Assembly (NCBI RefSeq): GCF_000775285.1
Contig: NZ_JJML01000008.1
Coordinates: forward strand, 1-41,190
Direction: 5' to 3'
Source of the DNA: Neosynechococcus sphagnicola sy1
GTDB lineage: Bacteria; Cyanobacteriota; Cyanobacteriia; Neosynechococcales; Neosynechococcaceae
Length of the DNA: 41,190 nucleotides
Positions 27,614 through 37,794 of this stretch are shown in pieces (position 1 is the first letter of the stretch; each line of letters starts with the position of its first letter). The notes beneath the pieces are model-generated. The model was not told where the DNA came from and ran no database searches. It saw only the letters and a program-made list of their open reading frames with translations. The position numbers were made by a program, and so were the translations under genes.

Positions 27614-29602
27614 TTGGTCAGTTTTGGGCGAGAGATTTGTGGTGAACTGGGTATTGCCGAAACCCGAGAGTGGCTGGTTACCAATGGCATTGGGGGCTTC
27701 GCGTCTGGAACCATTGCTGGTTTGCTCACCCGTCGCTATCACGGGTTATTAATGGCAGCCCTCACCCCTCCCTTGGGGCGGACGCTGCTACTCTCCCAAC
27801 TCGATGAAACCGCCCAGTATGGGGAGCAGTGCTATCCCCTATCAACCAATCGCTGGGCAGGTGGGGGTATCAGTCCCGACGGTTATCGCCAGATCGAGCG
27901 CTTCTTCCTCGAAGGCACGATTCCTGTGTGGCACCTTGCCTGTGCCGATGCCCTGCTAGAAAAACGCATCTGGATGCAGCAGGGTGCAAACACCACCTAT
28001 ATTCACTACCAACTTCGCCGTGGGACTCAGCCGCTTCATCTCACCCTCAAGGCGATGGTGAACTACCGTGACTACCACGGCAGTACCCATGGAGACACCT
28101 GGCACATGGCGGTGAATCCAGTGCCTCAAGGGCAGCAGATCATCGCATTTCCAGGGGCGGCTCCCCTGTACCTGCTGAGTGCTGAGGCTGAGGTGACCCC
28201 TGCCCATACCTGGTATCGCAACTATGATCGGGTCATGGAGAGGCAGCGGGGGCTAGATGCCCAGGAAGATCACCTGCATGCCGCGACCTTTCAAGTGACC
28301 CTCCATCCCGGTGATGTGGTCACGGTGGTTGCCAGCACCCAGTCCCAACCTTCCTTGGACGGGTCAGCGATGCTGAAAGCGCAGCAAGCTTATGAACAAG
28401 GGTTGCTGAACCGCTGGCACCAAACTTTGGGCGGAATCACAGCCTCTGAGTGGGTGAATCAGTTGGTGCTGGCTGCGGATCAATTTATTGTCAGCCGTCC
28501 CCAGCCCGATCGCTCGGAGGGTCAATCTGTGATTGCAGGATATCACTGGTTTGGAGATTGGGGGAGGGATACGATGATTAGCCTGACCGGTTTAACCCTG
28601 ACCACCGGACGTCCGGTGGTAGCCCGCTCCATTCTGCGTACCTTTGCCCAATATGTCGATCAAGGGATGTTGCCAAATCGCTTCCCTGATGCTGGGGAGG
28701 TTCCGGAGTACAACACGGTGGATGCTACCCTCTGGTACTTTGAAGCGATTCGAGCCTATCACCAGGCCACTCACGATCAGCAACTGCTCCAGGAGCTATT
28801 CCCGGTGTTAGCTGAGATCGTGGATTGGCATTGTCAGGGCACTCGCTATCATATCCAGCTTGATCCTACAGATGGGTTGCTCTACGCCGGAGAGCCTGGG
28901 GTGCAGTTAACCTGGATGGATGCCAAGGTGGGGGAGTGGGTGGTGACACCCCGGATGGGTAAACCCATCGAAATTAATGCCCTCTGGTACAACGCTCTGC
29001 GCACCATGGAGGCTTTTGCTCAGGAACTCGGTCTACCTGGCGATCGCTATCAGCAGTTGGGCGATCGCGCTCTGACTGGTTTTGGCCGCTTCTGGAATCC
29101 CACTACCCAGTACTGTTATGATGTCTTGGATGGTTCCACGGGACATGATCCGGCTCTGCGCCCCAATCAAATTTTGGCCGTCGCCCTGGAAAGTCCCCTG
29201 ACGGTTAACCAACAACGCCAAGTGGTGGACGTGTGTGGACAAACCTTACTCACCTCCCACGGATTGCGATCGCTGGCTGCTAACGAACCCCAATATCAAG
29301 GCGTTTACCAAGGCAATTCCCAGCAAAGGGATGCTGCATACCACCAGGGAACCGTTTGGGGATGGTTACTCGGTCCCTTTGTCCAAGCCCACCTCAAGGT
29401 CTATGCAGATCCGTTCCTAGCTCGTACCTTCCTGGAACCGATGGCAAATCAGCTCTGGAGCCATGGTATCGGCAGCCTCAGCGAGATTTTTGATGGCGAT
29501 GTTCCCCTGCGGCCTCGGGGCTGTATTGCCCAAGCCTGGACGGTCGCGGAAGTTCTTAGAGCTTGGCGACTGACGGCATCACAACTAACCCCAAAGGGAT
29601 AG
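27614..29602 (+). CDS. Glycogen debranching enzyme (amylo-alpha-1,6-glucosidase, GDE type)
   Basis: The 662-residue protein hydrolyses alpha-1,6 branches in glycogen-type glucans. The N-terminal domain is marked by EWLVTNGIGGFASGTIAGLL and TRRYHGLLMAAL. The C-terminal (alpha/alpha)6 catalytic domain contains FGDWGRDTMISLTGL near residue 315, then NRFPDAGEVPEYNTVDATLW, LTWMDAKVGEWVVTPR and, near the end, RDAAYHQGTVWGWLLGPF and RGCIAQAWTVAEVLRAW. Acidic residues in the catalytic domain match the glucoamylase-like fold. No ATG is available near the conserved start (SFGREICGEL). The TTG at 27614 is the best candidate, and a stop lies at 27590. The 5' end abuts a truncated gene, so the native start region may have been altered. 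A weak GGCAAC/GTTGCC hairpin follows at 29617-29636. Confidence 0.92.
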   Translation: MVSFGREICGELGIAETREWLVTNGIGGFASGTIAGLLTRRYHGLLMAALTPPLGRTLLLSQLDETAQYGEQCYPLSTNRWAGGGISPDGYRQIERFFLEGTIPVWHLACADALLEKRIWMQQGANTTYIHYQLRRGTQPLHLTLKAMVNYRDYHGSTHGDTWHMAVNPVPQGQQIIAFPGAAPLYLLSAEAEVTPAHTWYRNYDRVMERQRGLDAQEDHLHAATFQVTLHPGDVVTVVASTQSQPSLDGSAMLKAQQAYEQGLLNRWHQTLGGITASEWVNQLVLAADQFIVSRPQPDRSEGQSVIAGYHWFGDWGRDTMISLTGLTLTTGRPVVARSILRTFAQYVDQGMLPNRFPDAGEVPEYNTVDATLWYFEAIRAYHQATHDQQLLQELFPVLAEIVDWHCQGTRYHIQLDPTDGLLYAGEPGVQLTWMDAKVGEWVVTPRMGKPIEINALWYNALRTMEAFAQELGLPGDRYQQLGDRALTGFGRFWNPTTQYCYDVLDGSTGHDPALRPNQILAVALESPLTVNQQRQVVDVCGQTLLTSHGLRSLAANEPQYQGVYQGNSQQRDAAYHQGTVWGWLLGPFVQAHLKVYADPFLARTFLEPMANQLWSHGIGSLSEIFDGDVPLRPRGCIAQAWTVAEVLRAWRLTASQLTPKG

Positions 29603-29711
29603 GGGACAAGAAGGCAGGCAACGATGCAGAGTTGCCCCATCAGCCTGAGCAGAGTTTAGCGGTGAATGGTACGATGAGCTGAAAATTCTGGATGCATAAG
29701 GCAGTCTGCCA

Positions 29712-30881
29712 ATGTCGTTGAACATTGCCTACATCGCCCGTGGCAAGCTCCACTTAAAGGTTAATGGCACCCCCGTTCAGGTGATTGACAGTGAATTTGG
29801 GCGAGCTTTACAGGAACGAGTTCTCCAAAGTCAGCGTCGCAACGCCTGGAAAAGTCAGGGACTGATTGAAAGTTTTGTCTCCACACGGGGGCTGCGAAAA
29901 CTCAATCAAACAGAGGACGCCACTCCCCAAGTGGCCTTTACAAATCTCTGTCGAAGCGCTGAAGGCAAATTGTTTTACGCCTTAGAAGCGGGTGAGGTGG
30001 GGGGAATTTTCTCTCTGGATCAGGCCAGCCTCAGTGAGCAGCGTCTTTTCCACACCTCTGACTTTACGGTACGACACCTGGATTTACATAGTCAGCAGCC
30101 CTTGCTCGCCTGTGCGATTAGCCATCGCACGGGAGCGGTGAATATTGCCACAATGCCAATTCAGGGTTCCCGACCTTTTGAGATTACTGAAGGAGATTCG
30201 GTGGATCTAGCCCCCCATTGGGTTGCCGGTGCGGCACGGGTGCTGGTCTATCAATCCGCTGGAATTGGGCGCGATCGCAATGGCTATATTCGGGATCAAG
30301 CCCCCTTCACCATTGAAAAACTCGATCTAGACCGTCAGCAGATCACCACTTTGCTCGCAGACCCACAGTTTGATCTCCTGGGGCCACAGCTAACCTCCGA
30401 TGGCACCCTGTACTATATTCGTCGCCCATACCGTCCGCTGCATCGGCGCTCCGGCTTGCTGCGGACACTCCTCGATATTGTGATGATGCCCCTGTGGTTT
30501 TTGTATGCTATCTTTCAGTGGATCAATTTCTTTACCCTGCGCTACACGGGTAAGCCTTTAATGACCGCTGGCCAGCCCCAGCCCATGGATGTGAAACAGA
30601 TGATGGTGTGGGGGAATTTAATTGATGCGGAACAGGCAGCCCGCCGCAATCGCTTTGGGGAAGCCGATGCTCCGGCCTTAGTTCCCCGTTCTTGGCAACT
30701 GGTGCGGCAACGACCAGCACAGCAACCTGAAGTTCTCAGCGAAGGGGTGCTAGCCTTTGATCTAGCAGCGGATGGCACCCTGGTCTACGCCAACGGCAGT
30801 GCTGTTTATTGCTTGCCTCCCAGCGGGGTGGCGGAGCGCTTGGTGGTTGATCATTTGATTGAACAGGTAACCATTCTCTAA
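29712..30881 (+). CDS. Beta-propeller-like protein with one membrane segment, unknown function
   Basis: The 389-residue protein is not recognised as a named family. It contains short repeated strands in the style of TolB-like or WD-type propellers: GKLFYALEAGEVGGIFSLD, QPLLACAISHRTGAVNIATM, SDGTLYYIRRPYRPL and ADGTLVYANGSAVYCLPP. A single long hydrophobic segment (LLDIVMMPLWFLYAIFQWIN, about residues 255-275) interrupts the C-terminal half, so it is probably bound to a membrane although it lacks a signal peptide. The stop codon TAA shares its last A with the ATG of the next gene. This one-base overlap implies co-translation with the PaaK-like enzyme. Confidence 0.55.
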   Translation: MSLNIAYIARGKLHLKVNGTPVQVIDSEFGRALQERVLQSQRRNAWKSQGLIESFVSTRGLRKLNQTEDATPQVAFTNLCRSAEGKLFYALEAGEVGGIFSLDQASLSEQRLFHTSDFTVRHLDLHSQQPLLACAISHRTGAVNIATMPIQGSRPFEITEGDSVDLAPHWVAGAARVLVYQSAGIGRDRNGYIRDQAPFTIEKLDLDRQQITTLLADPQFDLLGPQLTSDGTLYYIRRPYRPLHRRSGLLRTLLDIVMMPLWFLYAIFQWINFFTLRYTGKPLMTAGQPQPMDVKQMMVWGNLIDAEQAARRNRFGEADAPALVPRSWQLVRQRPAQQPEVLSEGVLAFDLAADGTLVYANGSAVYCLPPSGVAERLVVDHLIEQVTIL

Positions 30882-32377
30882 TGCTGAGTCAGCAGCAGCG
30901 ATCGCTCACGGCTCTGGAACAGTTCCTCAACACTCCGTTGACGGCACAACTCCAGGTTTGCCAACAACAGGATCCAGAGCAGGCTGTCCTCCAGCTCTAC
31001 CAACGAGTGGCAGCAGAGGTTCCAGCCTACCATGATTTTTTGCGGCAGCAGGGGGTGCAGCCTGCGACGATTCAAACCTGGGCTGACTTCCAACAATTGC
31101 CACTGATTACCAAGCAAAACTATCTCCAGCGCTATTCCCTAGCTGAGCTTTGCTATCATGGTCAGCTCTCTAGCTGTGATTTCATTGCCGTCTCCTCTGG
31201 CTCCACGGGACAACCGACCTTTTGGCCCCGCTTTGTCGCCGATGAGTTGCAGATTGCCCCTCGCTTTGAGCAAATTTTCCACGATAGCTTTCAAGCAGAT
31301 ACCCGACGCACCTTGGCGGTGGTGTGTTTTACCTTGGGAACCTGGGTGGGGGGCATGTTTACGACCAATTGCTGTCGCTACCTCGCTAGTAAAGGATATC
31401 CCCTGACAGTGATTACTCCTGGTAGCAACAAAACAGAAATCCTGCGAGTGGTGCAGGCTCTGGCTCCCGCCTTTGAGCAGGTGGTGCTATTGGGCTATCC
31501 ACCGTTTCTCAAGGACGTAATTGATACGGGACTGGCCCAGGGAGTGCCTTGGTCGCAGTACGCAGTGAAGTTGGTGTTTGCCGGGGAAGTCTTTAGTGAA
31601 GAGTGGCGCACTTTAGTGGGCGATCGCCTGGGTTCCCTGCAGCCCTGTAATGACAGTGCCTCCCTCTATGGCACCGCGGATGCCGGGGTGTTAGGCAACG
31701 AAACCCCCCTGAGTATCTGTATCCGGCGCTTTTTAGCCCGCCGTCCTGATCTAGCTCACACTCTGTTTGGGGAGGCTCGCTTGCCCACCCTGGTGCAGTA
31801 TGACCCCCTCAGCCGCTTCTTTGAGGTCCAGGACGGCAGCCTGTTGTTTTCTGGCGACAATGGCATTCCCCTGGTGCGCTATCACATCGCTGATCACGGT
31901 GGAGTGATTGCCTTTGAGACAATGCTGCAACAACTGAGTCAGTGGGGGTTTGATCCTCGGACAGTCTTACAGGGGGATCGGGGCATCCATCCCCTGCCCT
32001 TTGTCTATGTTTTTGGGCGATCGCACTTTGCCATCTCTTACTTTGGTGCCAATCTTTATCCAGAGAATGTCACCGTAGGTTTGGAGCAACCGCCGATTCA
32101 AGACTGGGTGACGGGGAAATTTGTGATGCAGATCCGGGCGGATCAGGATCACAATCCCTGGCTATCCGTCGTGGTCGAGTTGGCACCGGGGGTGACGGCT
32201 TCTCCTGAGAAACAGCAGGCGATCGCGGTCTCCATTTGTAGCCAATTGCAACGGTTGAACAGCGAATTTGCCAACTACGTACCAGTCCCCTACCAGATGC
32301 CCCAGATCACCTTAACCGCCCTGGGAGACCCAGAGTATTTCCCGGCAGGGGTCAAGCATCGCTATACACGAGCTTAA
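30881..32377 (+). CDS. PaaK/CapK-like adenylate-forming enzyme
   Basis: The 498-residue protein resembles the phenylacetate-CoA ligase (PaaK)/CapK branch of the adenylate-forming superfamily, which activates a carboxylic acid with ATP. The phosphate-binding motif is AVSSGSTGQPTFWPR (near residue 104), the adenine-site motif is ASLYGTADAGVLGNE, and SGDNGIPLVRYHIADHGGVI covers the conserved Y-x-x-x-D region. A C-terminal domain with VYVFGRSHFAISYFGANLYP matches the GR-D hinge area, although the usual hinge Asp appears as Ser or His. The natural acid, and whether CoA or another acceptor is used, cannot be told. It is translationally coupled to the propeller-like protein and ends 10 bases before the convergent DUF58 gene. 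Confidence 0.8.
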   Translation: MLSQQQRSLTALEQFLNTPLTAQLQVCQQQDPEQAVLQLYQRVAAEVPAYHDFLRQQGVQPATIQTWADFQQLPLITKQNYLQRYSLAELCYHGQLSSCDFIAVSSGSTGQPTFWPRFVADELQIAPRFEQIFHDSFQADTRRTLAVVCFTLGTWVGGMFTTNCCRYLASKGYPLTVITPGSNKTEILRVVQALAPAFEQVVLLGYPPFLKDVIDTGLAQGVPWSQYAVKLVFAGEVFSEEWRTLVGDRLGSLQPCNDSASLYGTADAGVLGNETPLSICIRRFLARRPDLAHTLFGEARLPTLVQYDPLSRFFEVQDGSLLFSGDNGIPLVRYHIADHGGVIAFETMLQQLSQWGFDPRTVLQGDRGIHPLPFVYVFGRSHFAISYFGANLYPENVTVGLEQPPIQDWVTGKFVMQIRADQDHNPWLSVVVELAPGVTASPEKQQAIAVSICSQLQRLNSEFANYVPVPYQMPQITLTALGDPEYFPAGVKHRYTRA

Positions 32378-32387
32378 GATCGCCATC

Positions 32388-33632
32388 TCACGCCTGCCCT
32401 GGCTTGTCTTGTTCCGGGGTGCTAAGGTTGGCAGAGGAATAGTCTGTGCGGTGTAGCGGGGCTTGCAACTGAATCTGGAGGGACTGATCGGGTCTGATGA
32501 TCAATCCTGGGTAATGGGGGTTAATCGCCGCAGGCACCTCTGAATCTATTTTGGCAGGGGATGGTGAGGGCTGAGCAGCAGCTGACCACAGCACCCACCG
32601 ACTCCCAGAAGGCAAGGTTGCCAGCTGAAGGGTCGTTGGGGTCAGCCATACCAGGGGGAATCGGGGCAGAGCTGACCCGCTGCTAGTTTCTTGGGAATTC
32701 ACAGCTGCCAGGGCTTCCAGAACCGGGCGATTGCCCGCCACCAGACCCGTACTAGCGGTCCAGAGTTGGGTCTGTAAGTTGTGGCGATGGGCATAGAAAT
32801 AGAGAGAGGCCGCTGCAACCACCGCCTGTTCAAAGGCCTCGGCCTCCCAGGTAGCAGTACTATCCAAACCAATGACCAGTTCTTGTCCCCCGGTAAATAC
32901 TTCCAGTTCTCGCACTTGCAACTCCCCTTTGCGGGCACTACTGCGCCAATGAATCAGCCGGGTGGAGTCTCCCCAGCGGTAGGGACGCAGGGAACGGGTA
33001 ATCCCTTCCGTTGTTGTTTCAGAGCGGCGATCGCGGCTAAAAAACTGGGGACTGATATCCTGACCCAGCTCGTCCACCAAGGGACAGTGGGTCAAGGTCA
33101 ACACCGTGGGGTAGACCACCGCCATGGCTGGGACTGCCTGGGAACGCCGACACCAGAACAAACCCAGGGGAGAGCCGGTTCGGAGTTCCAGGGTTTGCCA
33201 ACGGTAGATACCTCTTCGGCTGGTGGGTTGGCAATATCGCCAAGCGTATTGTCCCTGGGGAGCAAGCACCTCCAAGACGGTTTGAGCCGGTGCACCCAGG
33301 ACATAGGGCAGCCGATCTTGCACCTGGAATAAGGTTTTGGGATGGGCGGTGGGGTTGTGGAGGGTGACTTCCAGGGTCAGGTCTTCTCCAGCACTGACGG
33401 GGGCGATGGGCGATCGCTGGATGCGTAAGGCTCGGAGCGTCCGCAGGGGCAGGATAGCACCCAGAACCAACAGACCCACGATCACCCCACTTAACACGTA
33501 CAGCCACCCCGCCAAGGTGTTCGTAGCAGCACCAAAGAAAAAGATCGCCAGACTCAACAGTAGCCAACCGCTGTAGGCAGGGTTGGCCCAATGGGTTTCT
33601 AGCCACTCCGCGATGGATGCTGCTAGCTTCAT
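32388..33632 (-). CDS. DUF58 domain membrane protein
   Basis: The 414-residue protein has two adjacent N-terminal membrane segments (about residues 20-65, WLLLSLAIFFFGAATNTLAG and LYVLSGVIVGLLVLGAILPL). A beta-rich region follows, then the DUF58 core with its hallmark YRWGDSTRLIHWRSSARKGE, continuing into ELEVFTGGQELVIGLDSTAT, a vWA-like start. DUF58 proteins often work beside MoxR ATPases and transglutaminase-like proteins; none of these is adjacent here. It lies 43 bases downstream of typA on the same strand and may be cotranscribed with it. The C-terminal 60 residues are low-complexity. Confidence 0.88.
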   Translation of the reverse strand: MKLAASIAEWLETHWANPAYSGWLLLSLAIFFFGAATNTLAGWLYVLSGVIVGLLVLGAILPLRTLRALRIQRSPIAPVSAGEDLTLEVTLHNPTAHPKTLFQVQDRLPYVLGAPAQTVLEVLAPQGQYAWRYCQPTSRRGIYRWQTLELRTGSPLGLFWCRRSQAVPAMAVVYPTVLTLTHCPLVDELGQDISPQFFSRDRRSETTTEGITRSLRPYRWGDSTRLIHWRSSARKGELQVRELEVFTGGQELVIGLDSTATWEAEAFEQAVVAAASLYFYAHRHNLQTQLWTASTGLVAGNRPVLEALAAVNSQETSSGSALPRFPLVWLTPTTLQLATLPSGSRWVLWSAAAQPSPSPAKIDSEVPAAINPHYPGLIIRPDQSLQIQLQAPLHRTDYSSANLSTPEQDKPGQA

Positions 33633-33675
33633 GGCAATCCGATCCCCGACTGGAAACTCAGGAGCCGCCGCGGAT

Positions 33676-35467
33676 TCAACGCTTCACCAACTTCTTTGCC
33701 ACCTTCCGTAAGCGAATCGATTGGGGGGTGACTTCCACCAGTTCATCGGGACCAATGTACTCCAGGGCTCGCTCCAGACTCATATCAATCGGGGCTTGCA
33801 ACTGCACCAGTTCTTCCCCTCCCGAAGCCCGATGGTTGGTCAATTGCTTCGTTTTACAAACATTCAGTTCCAGATCTTGGGAGCGATTATGTTCGCCTAC
33901 AATCATCCCTTTATAAACCCGTACTCCTGGGGTAATGAAAAATGCTCCCCGATCTTCGGCGTTCTTCATCGCATAGAAGGTGGCAAACCCCCTCTTCAAA
34001 GGAAATCAGCACCCCGTTGCGACGGGCTTCAATGTCACCGCCAAGGGGACGGTAATCGAGAAAACTATGGTTGAGAATCCCTTCGCCCCGGGTCAGGCGC
34101 ATAAACTCACCCCGGACACCCACCAACCCCCGAGCCGGGATCACAAACTCCAGCTGGGAACGACCACTGGCTCCGATGCGCATATCTTGCATTTCCCCCC
34201 GCCGCTGCCCCAGCCGTTCAATACAGCTGCCGACGCTTTCTTCGGGAATATCGAGTACCAGATACTCGTAAGGTTCACAGGGCTGACCTTTGACTTCCCG
34301 ATAGATCACCTGGGGTTGGGACACTTGAAATTCATATCCTTCCCGCCGCATGGTCTCAATCAAGATCCCTAGGTGCAACTCACCCCGCCCAGAAACCTGA
34401 AACTTGTCAGGGGAGTCGGTCTCTTCCACCCGCAGCGCCACATTGGTTTCCAATTCTCGCTGTAGGCGATCGCGCAATTGTCGGGAGGTGACAAAGGTGC
34501 CCTCTTGACCTGCAAAGGGGGAGTCATTGACCGAAAAGGTCATCTGCAAGGTCGGCTCATCCACCTTAATCAGAGGCAGGGCTTGGGGTTCGTTGGGACA
34601 GGTCACGGTTTCGCCGATATTGGCATCAGCAAATCCAGCCACCGCTACAATATTGCCAGCGGAGGCGGTTTCTAGATCCACCCGCTTCAAGCCTTCAAAG
34701 CCCATGAGCTTGGTAATCTTGCCCTTAACGATTTCCCCCGTCTCTTTTACCAAGGCGGCCTGTTGCCCCATTTGAATCTTGCCATTGTGGATTTTGCCAA
34801 TGACAATTCGACCCAGGTAGTCGGAGTAGTCCAGCGTGGTTACCTGGAGTTGCAGTGGCTTGTTGAGATCTCCGATGGGTGGGGGAACATGGCGGAGAAC
34901 CGCTTCAAAGAGGGGCTGCATGTCCACACTTTCATCCTCTAAGCCGTCTTTGGCAAACCCTGCCAAACCTGAGGCAAACAGGTAAGGGAATTCGCATTGA
35001 GCATCATCAGCTCCCAGCTCCAGGAACAGATCCAGAACTTTATCAATGGCACGGTGGGGATCGGCCTGGGGTCGATCAATTTTGTTTACTACCAGGATCG
35101 GACGCAACCCTTTTTCCAGAGCCTTCTTCAGCACAAAGCGTGTCTGGGGCATTGGCCCTTCATTGGCATCCACAATCAGTAAACAACCTTCGACCATGCC
35201 CAATACCCGCTCGACTTCCCCACCGAAATCGGCGTGACCTGGGGTATCGACAATGTTAATCAGCACATTTTTGTAGTGAACGGCTGTATTCTTAGACAGA
35301 ATCGTAATGCCTCGCTCCCGCTCCAGGGTATTGGAGTCCATGACACAATCCGGCACGTCTTCACCGTCTCGAAATGCGCCAGACTGTTTCAAGAGGGCAT
35401 CGACCAAGGTAGTTTTGCCGTGATCGACGTGGGCAATGATGGCAACATTGCGAATGGGAAGTGTCAT
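33676..35467 (-). CDS. typA: Translational GTPase TypA/BipA (one frameshift)
   Basis: The protein is a ribosome-associated GTPase of the EF-G family, linked to stress and cold adaptation and to large-subunit assembly. The G1 motif is AHVDHGKTT, the switch I region is ERERGITI, G3 is [11 protein letters not shown], and G4 is VVNKIDRP. Domain V-like sequence [20 protein letters not shown] and the BipA-specific C-terminus ([36 protein letters not shown]) follow. The frame breaks at 33985-33992, where GGGGG and TTT adjoin on the coding strand. Removing one G or one T gives [12 protein letters not shown] or [12 protein letters not shown]. The restored protein has about 596 residues, the normal length. 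I choose the ATG at 35467 ([20 protein letters not shown]). Confidence 0.95.
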
Positions 35468-36292
35468 AAAACCTACTGGAGTAAGGGGGATAGGCAACTA
35501 TTTCTTAACCATTTTTCCTCAACCTAGAGGACGAAATTCTGGTAAAGAAACCTCAATAATTCTAACGTATTCCTACGGGTCATCCGTTAAGGTTTTACAG
35601 AAAAATCCATGGTTCAGCTACGGAACTGCCGAGCCTAGGGGTCTGTCAAGTATTTTTTGAGGGGTTGAAAACCCCTCAAAAAATACCCCTCCGTAAACTT
35701 CTTTAGCCATCAACTCAAGGTTGACAGTGTACTAGCTGCCGCGGCAGAAATCTGAGCCGGACATACCTAGCGCCTCCGTAGCCTTCGGTAATATCCCCGA
35801 TATGGCTCTTCCTGGGTGGCATCAAGCCCCTGTGAAGTCCTGCCGACAAAAAGACGGAGCGTGGGGCGTGTTGAGCCGCTAAACTGGACACAATTGAGAT
35901 TCAAGCTCTGTGGTTGAGAATTAATCTCAAAAAACTGGTAGATTCGTTCAAACATGAAGTGATGCGTCTAAAACCAGCAAAAACCCTGAGCACCGCTTAA
36001 AAGACTCTCGTGACTGTGTTTGCTGAGTCTGATAAGGGGGAACGCTAAAGTTTGATGGGTCGTTGTTACGTGAAGTCTTTTGCGAAGAAAACACCGAAGG
36101 TGGTCTGGGAAGATGGCTAAGCCGTATATTTTCCAGGTGCAGCAAGCCCCCTGTCAGCGAAGCCGCCTCACCTTGAAATCATGGATCAGCCTCGCAATTG
36201 CCTTTTTAGGCATCCTCCAACAGGTTTTGGGCAAACTTCCAATGCAGAAACCCAGTGGCAGCATTACTTAAGTGGGGATAAAGGTTGTGATC
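35468..36292. other. Gene-poor stretch between typA and the kinase-like gene
   Basis: These 825 bases should contain the divergent promoters of typA and the kinase-like gene. They hold a long perfect palindrome (35650-35686) flanked by a 7-bp inverted pair (CTGTCAA at 35643, TTGACAG at 35721). A 62-codon minus-strand frame (35767-35955) begins MFERIYQFFEINSQPQSLNL and ends YRGYYRRLRRR. It has no ribosome-binding site and no recognised family, so I do not call it a gene. No tRNA or known RNA family was identified. Confidence 0.5.
35650..35686. repeat. Perfect 17-bp palindrome with 3-base loop
   Basis: GTATTTTTTGAGGGGTT (35650-35666) is exactly complementary to AACCCCTCAAAAAATAC (35670-35686), with the loop GAA. 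Because the T-run is on the 5' arm and the A-run on the 3' arm, it does not have the U-tract of an intrinsic terminator. It could be a cruciform-forming repeat, the core of a small mobile repeat, or an RNA hairpin in a transcript leader. Confidence 0.85.
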
Positions 36293-37778
36293 ATGAATCC
36301 TGAGAATGGACTCTTCTGCCGCTTGGATGGGTTGACCCCCACTGCACGGGAGCAGCAAAGAACCCATGCCCTCCTCAAATTGGGGCTGCTGGAAGCTGGT
36401 AGTGTGACAATTTTCGAGGAAGCAACGCAGACAGCAGCCCATGTCCTCAACGTTCCCATCTGTATCTTGGGGTTTTTTTAGTCAACATGCCCATTGCTTT
36501 AAGTCAACCGTGGGATTGTCTCGGGTAGGCCTCATGAACCAATTGGCCAGCGATCGCCAACTGCCCCGGCTAGAATCCTTTGGCACCTATGTCGTGGATA
36601 GTCATCAGTCTCTGGTGATCAACAATACCTTTACCCATCCACTGTTTGCCAGCAGTTTGTTGGTACAACAGTATGGCATTCGAGCCTATCTGGGAGTTCC
36701 CCTGATCACTGCCACGGGACAGTGCCTGGGCACCCTGGAAGTGATGGATCTCAAACCCAGAGAGTTCACAACCCAGGAAATTGCGTTCTTGGAAGTCATG
36801 GGTCGCTGGTCTATGAGCGAGTTTGAGCGCAGCCATCTGTTGCATGAGGTTGCCAGTTCCCCCAATCCAGATCCGCTCCCAGCCATCCCCCACCCCACCT
36901 CAGTCTCGGAATCGTCGGATCGGTGCCCCTGTAGTTTAGTGAAATTTGAACTCCTGACCTATTTGGTTCGGGAGTTGCGTAACCCCCTGACCCCCGTGAT
37001 GGGCATGGCCAGCGTTCTCCGCCAGGAAATCTATGGTCCCCTGACCAGCAAACAACGGGAATACATGGACGTGATCTATCAAAGTGGGCAAGGGCTGGTG
37101 GCCTTGGTAGACGAGATTCTCAGCTTGAGTGAACTGGATGATCAAGGGCCAATATTGAACCTGATGGCAACGGATATTGAAATGCTCTGTCAGCAGTCGA
37201 TCAATACCCTACAACAGACGGCCAGTCATCGTGAGCAGGAAATTCGCCTCAGTATTGAACCTGGGCCTCGCATCTGGCTACTCGACAAAGATAAGGTCAG
37301 ACAAATTCTCTACCACTTGATTTTTAGCGTCATTCAATCGGCCAACTCTGGGAGTAGTGTGCGGATTCATGTCTCTCGCAAAGGGCAGGGGTTAAATATT
37401 GCCGTCTGGGCATCCCACCCTTGGCTAGGTGAGGGCTTTCCCTATACAGAATTACATCCCTACTACCCGTTCTTAGGGAGCCAGATAACGGAGGGGGAAG
37501 AGGGGAACTTGAACGCCTCCTCGAACCACTTCGAGCGAGATAGATTATCGGAGCCGTCCGGTGATTGGCCTCGCTCCAGTGAAGCAGCTACGCCCATGAC
37601 TATCACCCCATCTCTTATGACTCAAATGGAAACCTCAAGAGAACTCTTGGGTCTATCCCTGAGCCGACATCTTGTCGAACTGCATGGCGGCACAATCACA
37701 ATTCAAGGATCATCGGCCTCTGGGTATCGCTTTGTGGTTAGTCTGCCCCAGTTAACAGAGACCAATGCTGCCTTTTAG
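36293..37778 (+). CDS. GAF-domain histidine-kinase-like protein with degenerate catalytic core (one frameshift)
   Basis: The protein has an N-terminal GAF-type sensor region (about residues 20-185: VFEEAT-like helix, HVLNVPICILGFF, YGIRAYLGVPLITATGQCLG, LGTLEVMDLKPREFT) and a C-terminal histidine-kinase-like region. The dimerisation motif reads YLVRELRNPLTPVMGMASVL, with Arg where the phospho-acceptor His should be (SHELRTP in typical kinases). The ATP-binding domain keeps LSLSRHLVELHGGTITIQG but lacks a clear N-box Asn and the DxGxG motif. A T7 run at 36473-36479 breaks the frame. With six Ts it reads CILGFFSQHAHCFKSTVGLS, about 494 residues. I use the ATG at 36293 (MNPENGLFCR). It may be a sensor that signals without autophosphorylation. 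Confidence 0.8.
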
Positions 37779-37794
37779 GCCGCTGGCGACGGTG

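Noticed and set aside
32781-33332. A 183-codon plus-strand frame and a 189-codon minus-strand alternative frame inside the DUF58 gene
   Set aside because: Both overlap the DUF58 protein, which has a diagnostic motif; neither resembles a protein family.
35767-35955. A 62-codon minus-strand frame with a basic C-terminus
   Set aside because: It has no ribosome-binding site and no recognisable family, and lies in a gene-poor region, so chance is more likely.
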